Notes: generated from the sequence alone by a model not told the origin. 26,491 bases of DNA from JAZRGE01 sp045644025 (GCA_045644025.1 JAZRGE010000077.1:1-26491), one strand, 5' to 3'. Numbered from the stretch's first letter, positions 1 through 8,735 are shown. Made by a program: numbers and translations.

Positions 1-1641
1 TATCTTAAGGATCTCAACGAGATCGGTGCTTGCCGTATGTGCGTTGTTGAGGTTAAGGGTGCAAGAAGCCTTGCCACCGCTTGTGTTTACCCCATCAACG
101 AAGGCATGGAAGTTTTCACCAACACTCCCAAAGTTCAGAAGGCCAGGAAGACAACTCTTGAGTTGATCCTTTCTACCCACGAGCGCAAGTGTCTTTCTTG
201 TTCTCGCAGCGGCCAGTGCGAGCTTCAGAGGCTTTGCAACGAGCTTGGTGTTGACGACGAGACTAGATACGAGGGCGCAAAGCTCCACTACGAGCTGGAT
301 ACCACATCCGCTCACATGATCAGGGACAACAATAAGTGTATCCTTTGCCGCCGCTGCGTAGCTGCCTGTAAGGCTCAGCACGTTGGTGTCATCGGTGCCA
401 ACGATCGCGGCTTCGATACTGCTATCGGTTGTGCCTTCAACAACGATCTTGCCAATGTTGCTTGCGTATCCTGCGGCCAGTGTATTGTAAACTGCCCCAC
501 AGGTGCTCTCCGCGAGAAGGATGAGACCGATAAGGTCTTCGAGGCTATCGCAGATCCCACAAAGCACGTTGTTGTGCAGACTGCTCCTTCTATCCGCGCT
601 ACTCTCGGTGAGTGCTTCGGTATGGAGATCGGCACTGATGTAACAGGCAAGATGGTTTCTGCTCTGCGTATGCTGGGCTTCGATAAGGTGTTCGACACTG
701 ATTTCTCTGCCGACCTCACCATTATGGAAGAGGCTCACGAGTTCCTGGATAGAGTTAAGAACGGCGGCAAGCTGCCCCTTATCACTTCCTGCTCTCCCGG
801 TTGGATCAAGTTCTGCGAATACTATCATCCCGAATTGCTGGATAATCTTTCTTCCTGCAAATCTCCCCAGCAGATGTTCGGCGCCGTTGTGAAGACATAC
901 TACGCCGAAAAGAACGGCATCGATCCTAAGGATATCGTTTCCGTAAGTATCATGCCCTGTACTGCTAAGAAATTTGAGGTTGGCCGTGATGATCAGGCTG
1001 CTGCAGGTGTGGCCGATGTGGATATCGCACTCACCACCCGCGAGCTTGCCAATATGATCAAGCGTGCCCAGATCCAGTTCACCGCTCTGCCCGATAGCGA
1101 TTTCGATCATCCTCTGGGCGAGTCCACCGGTGCAGGCGTTATCTTCGGCGCCACCGGCGGTGTTATGGAAGCTGCTCTCCGCACAGCTGTGGAGACTCTT
1201 GAGGGCAAATCCCTTGATAAGGTAGAGTTTGATGTTGTTCGCGGCACCGATTCTATCAAGGAAGCCACCCTTAACGTTGCAGGTATGGATGTAAACGTTG
1301 CTGTTGTAAGCGGCCTGGAGAGCGCACATCAGCTGCTCAAGAAGGTTGAAAGCGGCGAAAAGAACTATCACTTCATCGAGGTTATGTGCTGCCCCGGCGG
1401 CTGTGTAAACGGCGGGGGTCAGCCCATCCAGGATGCAGCAGTTCGCAGCTTTGTGGATCTTAAGAAGCTCCGCGCAGCAGCCCTTTATAAGGCAGACGAA
1501 GCCAAGGCTATCCGTAAGTCTCACGAGAATCCCGAGATCATCGCTATCTATAAGGAATACTTCGGTGAGCCCGGCAGCCATAAGGCACACGAGATTCTGC
1601 ACACCACCTATGTGAACCGTTCTAAGGACGCTCTCAAATAA
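1..1641 (+). CDS. [FeFe]-hydrogenase catalytic subunit, NADH-dependent type (5' end missing)
   Basis: The frame is open from base 1, so the gene starts before the window; 546 codons are visible. It reversibly reduces protons to H2 in the cytosol. Seen in order: the end of an N-terminal 2Fe-2S domain (GACRMC, then TAC), a His-Cys cluster site (HERKCLSC then CELQ, near 178-225), two 4Fe-4S motifs (CILCRRC and CVSCGQC), then the H-cluster domain. H-cluster motifs are TSCSPGW (784-804), MPCTAKKFE (952-978) and MCCPGGC (1384-1404), and the C-terminal small-subunit-like tail is present. This modular architecture is typical of HydA subunits that work with NADH/ferredoxin-linked HydB/HydC partners, which would lie upstream, outside the window. 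Oddities: Ser replaces the second Cys of the usual TSCCPGW, and Cys replaces Ala in the usual MACxxGC. A partner-free monomeric enzyme is possible but less likely given the domain set. Confidence 0.95.
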   Translation, partial: YLKDLNEIGACRMCVVEVKGARSLATACVYPINEGMEVFTNTPKVQKARKTTLELILSTHERKCLSCSRSGQCELQRLCNELGVDDETRYEGAKLHYELDTTSAHMIRDNNKCILCRRCVAACKAQHVGVIGANDRGFDTAIGCAFNNDLANVACVSCGQCIVNCPTGALREKDETDKVFEAIADPTKHVVVQTAPSIRATLGECFGMEIGTDVTGKMVSALRMLGFDKVFDTDFSADLTIMEEAHEFLDRVKNGGKLPLITSCSPGWIKFCEYYHPELLDNLSSCKSPQQMFGAVVKTYYAEKNGIDPKDIVSVSIMPCTAKKFEVGRDDQAAAGVADVDIALTTRELANMIKRAQIQFTALPDSDFDHPLGESTGAGVIFGATGGVMEAALRTAVETLEGKSLDKVEFDVVRGTDSIKEATLNVAGMDVNVAVVSGLESAHQLLKKVESGEKNYHFIEVMCCPGGCVNGGGQPIQDAAVRSFVDLKKLRAAALYKADEAKAIRKSHENPEIIAIYKEYFGEPGSHKAHEILHTTYVNRSKDALK

Positions 1642-1654
1642 TTAACTTTTGTAA

Positions 1655-1685
1655 AAATCGTCCCTGCCTTTGGTGGGGACGATTT
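1655..1685 (+). terminator. Terminator-like hairpin after the hydrogenase
   Basis: A 10-bp perfect inverted repeat (AAATCGTCCC and GGGACGATTT) with an 11-base loop begins 14 bases after the hydrogenase stop. The tail directly after it is not T-rich (AACCC), though a T-run follows about 12 bases later, so termination may be imperfect. Confidence 0.55.
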
Positions 1686-1704
1686 AACCCAATTCATTTT
1701 TTGC

Positions 1705-1733
1705 TTGACAAAGCAGGATAGCATATATATAAT
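1705..1733 (+). promoter_or_regulatory. Consensus sigma-A promoter for yceD-rpmF
   Basis: TTGACA (1705-1710), a 17-base spacer and TATAAT (1728-1733) make a perfect match to the vegetative consensus. The expected start of transcription is about 1740, only some 10 bases before the ATG at 1750. The ribosome binding site GAGGTG (1739-1744) would then sit at the very 5' end of the message. Confidence 0.85.
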
Positions 1734-1749
1734 AATGTGAGGTGAATGT

Positions 1750-2244
1750 ATGACTTTGGATCTAAAGGTTCTTTTTTCCGCTAAGGAAAAGGAGCTGCCC
1801 TTCAGCTTCGATCTGGATATGTCCGATGTGGATTTTTCTGGCGAAAATCCCTTTAAGAAGCCTGTTTTAGTGGAGGGCAAAATAGAATCTGTTGCAGACA
1901 CAGTTTGCCTCTCGGCAAAATGCACCGCTACCTATTCCGCCGCCTGCCATCGATGCGGAGAGGATTGCGAAAAGGCATACATTGTAAATCTCAGCTATGT
2001 GCTGGTCACAGAGCTTGCAGGCGAGGAGCAGGATCATATAATCACTGTTCCCGAAATGGAGATCGATCTCGGTGAGCTTTGCCGAGAAGAGGTCATCCTG
2101 GGCGTGCCCACAAAGCATTTGTGTTCGCCCGATTGCAAGGGTTTGTGCGAAAAATGCGGCAAGAACCTTAACGAAGGTGATTGCTCCTGCCAAAAGGGAT
2201 ATGTTGATTCCCGATTGGAAATTCTAAAAAATTTGCTTGACTAA
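1750..2244 (+). CDS. yceD: YceD/DUF177 family protein (large ribosomal RNA subunit accumulation)
   Basis: A 164-aa cytosolic protein of the DUF177 family, which in bacteria is linked to accumulation of 23S rRNA and is nearly always encoded beside rpmF. Visible features are a central CHRCGEDC pair and the family's C-terminal Cys-rich signature (CSPDCKGLCEKCG, followed by CSC), which probably binds zinc. The start at 1750 is set by GAGGTG five bases upstream. Its stop lies about 50 bases before rpmF, with no terminator between, so the two form one operon from the promoter at 1705. Length is normal for Firmicute members (about 160-180 aa). The exact molecular function of the family is not settled; the assignment to the family is secure. 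Confidence 0.9.
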   Translation: MTLDLKVLFSAKEKELPFSFDLDMSDVDFSGENPFKKPVLVEGKIESVADTVCLSAKCTATYSAACHRCGEDCEKAYIVNLSYVLVTELAGEEQDHIITVPEMEIDLGELCREEVILGVPTKHLCSPDCKGLCEKCGKNLNEGDCSCQKGYVDSRLEILKNLLD

Positions 2245-2293
2245 CCTTATTAAAGGATTGTGTAAGCTTAGAGAAAGCTAAGGAGGTTCTGAA

Positions 2294-2476
2294 ATGGCGG
2301 TACCTAAGAGAAAAACATCTAAAGCAAGGCGCGATAAGAGACGTGCTAACTGGAAGCTGACTGCTCCTGCTCTGGTTAGATGCTCCAACTGCGGCAGCTA
2401 CAAAAGGCCCCACAGGCTCTGTGCTGCTTGCGGCATGTACGATGGTCGTCAGATCGTTAGCGTTGAAGAAGAATAA
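2294..2476 (+). CDS. rpmF: 50S ribosomal protein L32 (bL32), zinc-binding form
   Basis: A 60-aa basic protein opening MAVPKRKTSKARRDKRR, diagnostic for bL32, a late-assembling protein of the large ribosomal subunit. It keeps two CxxC pairs (CSNC and CAAC), so it is the zinc-containing paralogue type rather than the Cys-less form some Firmicutes use under zinc shortage. AAGGAGG lies eight bases before the ATG. It is co-transcribed with yceD and followed by a strong terminator. The acidic tail SVEEE is short and typical of clostridial L32. Confidence 0.97.
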   Translation: MAVPKRKTSKARRDKRRANWKLTAPALVRCSNCGSYKRPHRLCAACGMYDGRQIVSVEEE

Positions 2477-2505
2477 TCTTCGAATTGCTTAATAAGTAAA
2501 TGAAA

Positions 2506-2535
2506 AGCCACCTTGGAAGCAAGGTGGCTGTTTTC
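2506..2535 (+). terminator. Rho-independent terminator of yceD-rpmF
   Basis: AGCCACCTTG and CAAGGTGGCT form a 10-bp perfect stem with a GAAG loop (2516-2519), preceded by an A-run and followed by TGTTTT. It lies 30 bases after the rpmF stop. Confidence 0.8.
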
Positions 2536-2540
2536 ACGTA

Positions 2541-2572
2541 AAAGCGGAGGAACAAATACGTTCCTCCGCTTT
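2541..2572 (-). terminator. Terminator of the alpha-mannosidase gene
   Basis: A 13-bp perfect stem (AAAGCGGAGGAAC with GTTCCTCCGCTTT) and six-base loop lie directly after the minus-strand stop codon at 2575. The minus-strand arm ends in TTTT. Together with the hairpin at 2506 it insulates the convergent operons. Confidence 0.75.
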
Positions 2573-2574
2573 GC

Positions 2575-5031
2575 TTATTCTTCTATATCATATTCGGTAA
2601 GAAGAACCTTTTTCCATTCGCTGCTTCCCGCTTCCAGGTAGTAGGTATCGGTAGCCCACTTACCTAAATGGGTGGAAATGGGGGCGGGTAAGGCTACGCC
2701 CGAAATGTTCACATCGGTATCTATTCCGCATATTTCTGTAAGGCGGATCACGGTGCCTTTGCCATTCTCCGAGCCCTTAAGCGCGGTGATTATCACATTG
2801 CTTTTATCGCAAGCCACGCCTTCTCGGCAAAGGGGAAGAGTGCCGTTGTGGCAGTTTTCAATAATGTTCACGGCGGGGCAGTTAAGCAGTGCGGCACGGC
2901 GCTCCACAGCCACCCAATCACCCTTAAAGGGCATAATGGAGTAGTTGAACTCCTGAATCCCTTGGTCGGTGAAGAGGGCATTGGGATCAAGGCGATTGCG
3001 TTTGTGATCATTGTAGATGGGGCTGCGGCAAGCAGTCATTTCCAAGCGGCTGCCGTTGGCCGAAGCACCGTATTTGCAGTCGTTGATTATTGCCACACCC
3101 CAATTGCCGTCCTTCATAGCCATCCACTGCTGAAGCGGCACTTCAAGCCCATCGGTGGGTCGGCTTACAACACCGAAAGGCACATCGTAGAAAGCATCTT
3201 TTTCGGTGGAGTTCACAGGGAAGCACAGCTTTAGCATTTTATGCTTTTCCTGCCAATCAATTTGGATCTTAACATCCAGGGAATCGCTGCCTTCGCACAG
3301 GGAGAAATATTGGGTAAGTTTGGATCTGCCGTAGAAGCTTTCCACGCGTATGGTGGCCCTGGCAGGACCCTTTTCCATAAGTGTAAGCCTTGCATCGGAG
3401 AATTGGCCTATCACATTGTTGAATCTATAAACATCGTTCCACATATTGTCGTCGATGTCGTGGCCCCAGGTGTCGGCGTTAAATTCATCTATCACAATAG
3501 GGCAAGCGGCCTTGTCCGAGAACATCTCCCGTTGATTTACCTTATCGTAGGCCGATAGAATCTGCCCCGACCACTCATCGAAAACCACCTTCAGTTTGCT
3601 GTTTTCCAGAGTGCTTCCTGTGGCCGAAAGATCAGTGGCGGGCTGCCGGGCGGATTTGTTGGCAATATAATATGTGTTGTAGCCCAGGGCGGGAACATCG
3701 GCTATAAAGAGAGTGTTATCTCCCAAACCTCTGCAGTGGCGGCCTTCGCCCCAAACAATTTGGGCAGGCAGCACATTGCCGTACTTATCGGTGATGCGCC
3801 AGGGCTCCAATTGCAGATTCACCGTCACGGGGGTGCGCACGGGGAAACTGTGGGGATTAAAGACAACAATAGGGGTACCCCGGCTGCTGTCGGAGGTGTC
3901 TATCTTCCAGGAGATGGTCTGCAGGGCGCTGTTTTGGGTTTCATCGGCAAAATTCAGCGCTGCGCCCGCCATCTGGTAAACCGTGTTGTAGGCCGATTTG
4001 ATGCAGGTGCCGCAGCTTACATCGTGGAAATGCAGGAACAGCACCTTGCGCCAGGCGGTTTCAAAACTCTTGGCATCGGGGTTCTCCTTGCCGAGCAAAT
4101 TTTTTGCAAGCTGGCTGAATTTTTCTGCAGCCACAAGATTTTCCTCACATCGGCGAATGTAGTTCTTAATGGCGGAAACGGCCGAGTAGCAACCGGTGTT
4201 CACCCGTTGCATTTCGCCCTTAAGGATGGGAAGTGAGTAGCCCTTTTTATCAACAGTATCCCAGAAATCCTGAATGTTGGAAAACGCCAGATAATTATGC
4301 GGGTACTTTTCCTGAGCCTTAAGCAAGGTCTCAATATTCTTTTTGGTAGGGCCGCCTCCGTGGTTGCCCACGCCATAGAAGAAAAAGAATTCATCAATGC
4401 CGTTGGTAGCGTGCTGAAGTTTTTCGGCTATTTGGTCTTCCAACTCTTTTACATCGGCCATAAAGAAATTCCAGGAGTTGCCGTAGCCAATAAGCCTGCA
4501 GCCCAGCACTTCGGAGCCATCGGGAGAAACCCATCTGAATATATTGGATTCCAGATCTTTTTCCAGATTCCAGGACTCGGGGCGCATAAACATATAGTTT
4601 TTGATGCCTGATTTCTTAAGTATCTGCGGCATCATAGCGCTGTGTCCAAAACCATCGGGATTAAAACCGTTTTCTACTATCTTGCCAAACTTTTCTTTAA
4701 AATATCTTTGGGCATAAAGGTACTGCCTGGCAAGCCCTTCTCCGCTTGCAATGTTTTCATCCGGCTCCACCCAGCTGCCGCCTACCAACACAAGCCGGCC
4801 TTCGGCTACACGCTGCTGCATTTCGTGAAACATTTCGGAATCAAAATCCTCTATCCAGGTATAAACAAGGGCGGTGGGGAAGATAAACTTAAAATCGGGG
4901 TATTCCTTTATTCTGTCCAAAGCGCTACGAATGGTAGCTTTGGCCTCGGCACTGCCTTCCTTCCAATCCCAGACCCAAGAAGGGTCCAAATGGGCGTGGC
5001 CAACAAAATAGAGATCCTTGTTTATGTTCAT
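2575..5031 (-). CDS. Alpha-mannosidase, glycoside hydrolase family 38
   Basis: An 818-aa GH38 enzyme that would remove alpha-linked mannose from mannosides or N-glycan-derived oligosaccharides. The N-terminus carries the metal site HAHLDPSW (His14 and Asp16 are the expected zinc ligands). GGSWVEPDENIASGE follows near residue 84, and the nucleophile motif NPDGFGH near 124-130 has Asp126 as probable nucleophile. GNHGGGPT lies near 223, and HFHDVSCGT near 334 carries a further zinc His. The C-terminal half is the beta-sandwich region of the family. There is no signal peptide, so it acts in the cytosol on imported sugar. AGGAGG precedes the ATG. It is divergent from the AraC-type regulator at 5179, the obvious candidate controller, but no sugar transporter lies next to it. 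Exact linkage specificity cannot be read from sequence. Confidence 0.93.
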   Translation of the reverse strand: MNINKDLYFVGHAHLDPSWVWDWKEGSAEAKATIRSALDRIKEYPDFKFIFPTALVYTWIEDFDSEMFHEMQQRVAEGRLVLVGGSWVEPDENIASGEGLARQYLYAQRYFKEKFGKIVENGFNPDGFGHSAMMPQILKKSGIKNYMFMRPESWNLEKDLESNIFRWVSPDGSEVLGCRLIGYGNSWNFFMADVKELEDQIAEKLQHATNGIDEFFFFYGVGNHGGGPTKKNIETLLKAQEKYPHNYLAFSNIQDFWDTVDKKGYSLPILKGEMQRVNTGCYSAVSAIKNYIRRCEENLVAAEKFSQLAKNLLGKENPDAKSFETAWRKVLFLHFHDVSCGTCIKSAYNTVYQMAGAALNFADETQNSALQTISWKIDTSDSSRGTPIVVFNPHSFPVRTPVTVNLQLEPWRITDKYGNVLPAQIVWGEGRHCRGLGDNTLFIADVPALGYNTYYIANKSARQPATDLSATGSTLENSKLKVVFDEWSGQILSAYDKVNQREMFSDKAACPIVIDEFNADTWGHDIDDNMWNDVYRFNNVIGQFSDARLTLMEKGPARATIRVESFYGRSKLTQYFSLCEGSDSLDVKIQIDWQEKHKMLKLCFPVNSTEKDAFYDVPFGVVSRPTDGLEVPLQQWMAMKDGNWGVAIINDCKYGASANGSRLEMTACRSPIYNDHKRNRLDPNALFTDQGIQEFNYSIMPFKGDWVAVERRAALLNCPAVNIIENCHNGTLPLCREGVACDKSNVIITALKGSENGKGTVIRLTEICGIDTDVNISGVALPAPISTHLGKWATDTYYLEAGSSEWKKVLLTEYDIEE

Positions 5032-5178
5032 TTTATCTGCCTCCTAATCTTAGTTCTGATTTAAGTATAAACTATAAAAAACTAAAAATCTTCCGATTTT
5101 ATATAAGAAAATTCCAATATTCTACGATTTTTGCTTTCCTTTGCCTGCACCGTGTGGTATTATAAAAATGGTGATTTT

Positions 5179-5994
5179 ATGCAGAAACAAGGATTTAGAT
5201 ATTATGCCGGCGAATGGGAACGGGATCACATTACCGTGGTGGATAAAACATTGGATTGGCCGGTGGGTATTCACACGCATTCCTTTTTTGAGATAGAGAT
5301 ATTTCTCAAAGGCAGCGGCAGGCAAAACCTGAACGGTACAGTCTATCCCATAGAGGCGGGCACCCTGCTTTTTCTTACGCCCATCGATTTCCATTCCGTA
5401 GAGCCCGGCGAAGAGCTTCGCATTATAAATATTTCCTTCGATAGTGAGATGATACCGCCCCATATGCAGCTCCTTTTTATGAACAGGAGAAGCAATCTGC
5501 TTTTCAAGCTCTCCCAAGATCAGAGTGAGAGCCTTCTTAGCACCGTGGATATGATGAAAAAAGAATGTGATACCGAGGATGGCCTTTCTGCCGATATGCG
5601 AAAGCATTTGTTGGGTGTGGTGTTAGGCTTTATAGCCCGAATGTACCTAAGTGGCGGCGGCGCAGGGGAATCGGCTGCAGGAAATGTGCAAAGTTCGATA
5701 AAATACATTTTTGATCATTTCCGCGATGATATTACTCTTTCTCAGGTGGCGGCGGCCAGTGGCTATACCCCTAATTATTTCAGCAAGCTTTTTAGCGATC
5801 TCACGGGCAGAAGATATGTGGATTTTCTCAATAGCCTTAGGGTGAATTATGCCAAAATGCTGCTCTCCACCACTAAGCAATCGGTGATAGATATTTCAAG
5901 AGCCAGCGGTTTTTCCTCCCTTTCTAATTTTGCCAGGGTGTTTAAGGGCGAAACGGGGCTCACACCTCTGGAATTCCGCCAAAAAAGCAAATAA
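5179..5994 (+). CDS. AraC-family transcriptional regulator with cupin sensor domain
   Basis: A 271-aa regulator. The N-terminal half is a cupin-like sugar-sensing domain (HTHSFFEIEIFLKG, then an AGTLLFLTP turn and DFHSVEPGEE). The C-terminal 100 residues are the double helix-turn-helix, with the first recognition segment around TLSQVAAASGYTPNYFSKLF and the family signature ending SGFSSLSNFARVFKGETGLTPLEFR. A longer frame opens at a TTG at 5131, but ATG 5179 is preferred because GGTGA lies four bases upstream and family members start at about this point. It faces away from the GH38 mannosidase across 147 bases and probably regulates it. No convincing operator could be picked out in the AT-rich gap. 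Confidence 0.9.
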   Translation: MQKQGFRYYAGEWERDHITVVDKTLDWPVGIHTHSFFEIEIFLKGSGRQNLNGTVYPIEAGTLLFLTPIDFHSVEPGEELRIINISFDSEMIPPHMQLLFMNRRSNLLFKLSQDQSESLLSTVDMMKKECDTEDGLSADMRKHLLGVVLGFIARMYLSGGGAGESAAGNVQSSIKYIFDHFRDDITLSQVAAASGYTPNYFSKLFSDLTGRRYVDFLNSLRVNYAKMLLSTTKQSVIDISRASGFSSLSNFARVFKGETGLTPLEFRQKSK

Positions 5995-6018
5995 ATTTGC
6001 CGCACTTAGCACTTTTCT

Positions 6019-6047
6019 TTGACTGTGAAAGAAATATAAGGTATAAT
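6019..6047 (+). promoter_or_regulatory. Sigma-A promoter for the DUF512-der-plsY operon
   Basis: TTGACT (6019-6024), a 17-base spacer and TATAAT (6042-6047). Expected start of transcription is near 6054, giving a leader of about 45 bases before the ATG at 6098. Confidence 0.8.
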
Positions 6048-6097
6048 AAATGGGTTAATAATTGAAAGAATTAAAACAGGGGAAATGAGGCTGCAAA

Positions 6098-7402
6098 ATG
6101 GCTGTTAAAATAGATAAAGTGAATTTTGGCTCGGCTGCCGCAAGAGCAGGAGTGAAGAAGGGTGAGATCCTTCTTTCTATGAATGGCCACGATATTCAAG
6201 ATGTGCTGGACTACCGGTTCTTTGAAGGCGAAGCCGATCTGGAACTTAAGATAGAATCCCCCAAAGGCGAATGCAGGTGTGTGAATATCGGTAAGGCCGA
6301 AGGGGCAGAACTGGGCCTTTCCTTTGCCACTTATTTAATGGACGAGCAGCGCTCCTGCCGCAATAAGTGTATGTTTTGCTTTATAGATCAGTTGCCTAAA
6401 GGCATGCGCGATACTCTTTATTTTAAGGACGATGATTCCCGCCTTTCATTCCTCTTTGGCAACTATATCACCCTTACCAACCTTACCGATCATGAGGTGG
6501 AGCGCATTATCTCAATGCACATAAGCCCCGTGAACGTTTCGGTGCACACAACCGACCCTGAGCTTAGGGTGAGAATGATGAAAAATAAGCAGGCAGGCGA
6601 GAGGTTGCAGCTGCTTAAAAAGTTTTCCGATGCCGGCATTGCAATGAACTGTCAGCTTGTTCTCGTTCCCGGCGTTAACGATGGAGAAACCCTCGAAAAA
6701 TCGGTTAAGGATCTGCTGGCGTTGCCAACCGTAGGCTCGGTTGCCTGTGTGCCCGTGGGGCTCACAAATCACCGCGAGGGTTTGGAGGAAATTGATCCCT
6801 TTAATAAGGAAAGCGCCCAGGCCGTGCTGGATATAGTTCATCGCTTGGGTGATGAAAGCAAAGAAAAATGCGGTGCCAGAAGAATATTCGCATCCGATGA
6901 ATTTTATCTTAAGGCACAAAAAGATATACCAGATGTGGAATTCTATGAAGAGCTGCTTCAGCTGGAAAACGGAGTGGGAATGTGGTCTCTCTTCCGCTAT
7001 GAGGCGCTGGCAAGCCTGGAAGATGCTAAGGCCCCGAAAAGCAAGCGCAGCCTGGGGCTTGTCACGGGTGTTGCTGCCGCACCGCTTATGCAGAATATCG
7101 TTGACATAGCAGCCGAAAAATGGCATAATTTTGATTGTGAGGTTTATGCCATAAGGAACGATTTCTTCGGTGAGAAAATAACCGTTGCGGGGCTTATCAC
7201 GGGTGAGGACATCATAAAGCAGCTGAAAGGGAAGGCGCTCCCCAAGGAACTGCTTATTCCCGATGTTATGCTTCGCCACGAGCGTGATATGTTCCTGGAT
7301 AATATCACCCCTAAAATGATTGCCAAAGAACTTGGCGTGAAAATAAAAGTAATAAACAGCGATGGCGCTTCGCTTGTAGCGGCGCTAAACGGAGGAAAAT
7401 AA
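6098..7402 (+). CDS. DUF512 protein with PDZ and radical-SAM-like Cys motif
   Basis: A 434-aa cytosolic protein of a family widespread in Firmicutes and usually encoded just before der. Residues 1-65 form a PDZ-like domain (GSAAARAGVKKGEILLSMNG). A Cys cluster CRNKCMFC (Cys87, Cys91, Cys94) has the CxxxCxxC spacing of radical-SAM 4Fe-4S sites and is followed by the family signature FIDQLPKGMR and a TLYFKDDDSRLSF stretch. The C-terminal half is the DUF512 domain. GAGG lies seven bases before the ATG. It is the first gene of an operon, ending one base before der. The family's substrate is unknown to me; the neighbourhood with Der suggests, but does not show, a link to ribosome assembly or redox chemistry. 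Confidence 0.9.
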   Translation: MAVKIDKVNFGSAAARAGVKKGEILLSMNGHDIQDVLDYRFFEGEADLELKIESPKGECRCVNIGKAEGAELGLSFATYLMDEQRSCRNKCMFCFIDQLPKGMRDTLYFKDDDSRLSFLFGNYITLTNLTDHEVERIISMHISPVNVSVHTTDPELRVRMMKNKQAGERLQLLKKFSDAGIAMNCQLVLVPGVNDGETLEKSVKDLLALPTVGSVACVPVGLTNHREGLEEIDPFNKESAQAVLDIVHRLGDESKEKCGARRIFASDEFYLKAQKDIPDVEFYEELLQLENGVGMWSLFRYEALASLEDAKAPKSKRSLGLVTGVAAAPLMQNIVDIAAEKWHNFDCEVYAIRNDFFGEKITVAGLITGEDIIKQLKGKALPKELLIPDVMLRHERDMFLDNITPKMIAKELGVKIKVINSDGASLVAALNGGK

Positions 7403-7403
7403 G

Positions 7404-8732
7404 ATGAGTAAACCTGTTGTTGCAGTGGTGGGCAGGCCAAACGTGGGAAAATCCACCCTTTTCAACAAGTTAATAGGTAAGAGACTTTCTATTGTGAACG
7501 ATGCTCCCGGTGTTACTCGCGACCGAATCTACGGCGATACCGAATGGTTGGGCAGAGAGGTGCTGCTTGTGGATACAGGCGGTATCGACACCACCCCCAA
7601 CGATATTATTCTGGAAAAAACCTTGGAGCAGGCAAATCTTGCAATTGAGACAGCCGATGCCGTGATCTTTGTGGTGGATCTGCTTTCGGGCATCACCGCC
7701 GCAGATAGCTTTGTGGCTCAGCTTTTGCAGAAATCGGGCAAGCCCGTGGTGGTGGCTGTGAACAAGTGTGATAAGGTGGGAGAGACTCCCCTTGAGTTCT
7801 ACGAATTCTATTCCTTGGGCTTGGGAGATCCTATTCCTGTTTCGGCCGTGCACGGCCATGGCACCGGTGATCTGTTGGATGCGGTGTTCCAATATCTTCC
7901 CCGTGAGAGTGAGGCCAGCGAAGAGCCCGACCGCATAAACGTGGCTATTATCGGCCGCCCCAACGTGGGAAAATCTTCTCTTGTGAATAAGATCTCGGGG
8001 CAGGAAAGATCTATCGTTTCCGATATGGCAGGCACAACTCGTGATGCTCTGGACACTAAGATAGACAACGCCCATGGTTCCTTTAATCTTATCGACACAG
8101 CAGGTATTCGCCGCAAGAGCAAGGTGGAAGATGCTGTGGAAAAATACAGCGTGCTTCGTGCCAAGATGGCTGTGGAGAGAGCCGACGTTTGCGTGATAAT
8201 GATCGATGCCAAAGAAGGCTTTGCCGAGCAGGATTCCAAAGTGGCAGGTATTGCTCTGGAGCAGGGAAAGGCCTGCATTATTGCCGTGAACAAGTGGGAT
8301 GCCGTGGAAAAAGACGGCCGTACTATGGATACCTATCGCAAGGATCTGATGAAGGATTTCTCCTTTATGGAGTTTGCTCCCATCATATTTATTTCGGCTA
8401 AAACCGGCCAGAGAATAGATAGGCTTTTTGAGCTTATTAAGTATGTGCGCGAGCAGAACACCATGCGCATCTCCACAGGTAAGCTCAATGATATTCTGGC
8501 CGAAGCCACAGCCCGAGTGCAGCCTCCCACGGATAAAGGCCGCAGGCTCAAGATATATTACGTCACTCAGGCATCAACAGCTCCGCCTACCTTCGTATTC
8601 TTTTGCAATAGGGCAGATCTGTTCCACTTTTCCTATCAGCGATATTTGGAAAACCAAATTCGTTCCACCTTTGGTCTGGAAGGCACCCCTGTGAGAATTG
8701 TGATTCGCGAGCGTGCCGATTCGGGGGAATAA
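7404..8732 (+). CDS. der: Ribosome biogenesis GTPase Der (EngA)
   Basis: A 442-aa tandem GTPase required for 50S subunit assembly. The first G domain shows GRPNVGKST (residues 10-18), DTGG (57-60) and NKCD (120-123). The second shows GRPNVGKSS (184-192), DTAG (231-234) and NKWD (296-299). A C-terminal KH-like domain follows from about residue 350 and contacts rRNA. Two full G domains in tandem are unique to Der. GGAGG precedes the ATG, which lies two bases after the DUF512 stop, so the two are translationally close. Length is normal (about 440 aa). Confidence 0.98.
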   Translation: MSKPVVAVVGRPNVGKSTLFNKLIGKRLSIVNDAPGVTRDRIYGDTEWLGREVLLVDTGGIDTTPNDIILEKTLEQANLAIETADAVIFVVDLLSGITAADSFVAQLLQKSGKPVVVAVNKCDKVGETPLEFYEFYSLGLGDPIPVSAVHGHGTGDLLDAVFQYLPRESEASEEPDRINVAIIGRPNVGKSSLVNKISGQERSIVSDMAGTTRDALDTKIDNAHGSFNLIDTAGIRRKSKVEDAVEKYSVLRAKMAVERADVCVIMIDAKEGFAEQDSKVAGIALEQGKACIIAVNKWDAVEKDGRTMDTYRKDLMKDFSFMEFAPIIFISAKTGQRIDRLFELIKYVREQNTMRISTGKLNDILAEATARVQPPTDKGRRLKIYYVTQASTAPPTFVFFCNRADLFHFSYQRYLENQIRSTFGLEGTPVRIVIRERADSGE

Positions 8733-8735
8733 TCT

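Noticed and set aside
6512..7279. A 255-codon minus-strand frame opposite the DUF512 gene
   Set aside because: No ribosome binding site or family motif; the plus-strand gene has intact signatures throughout.
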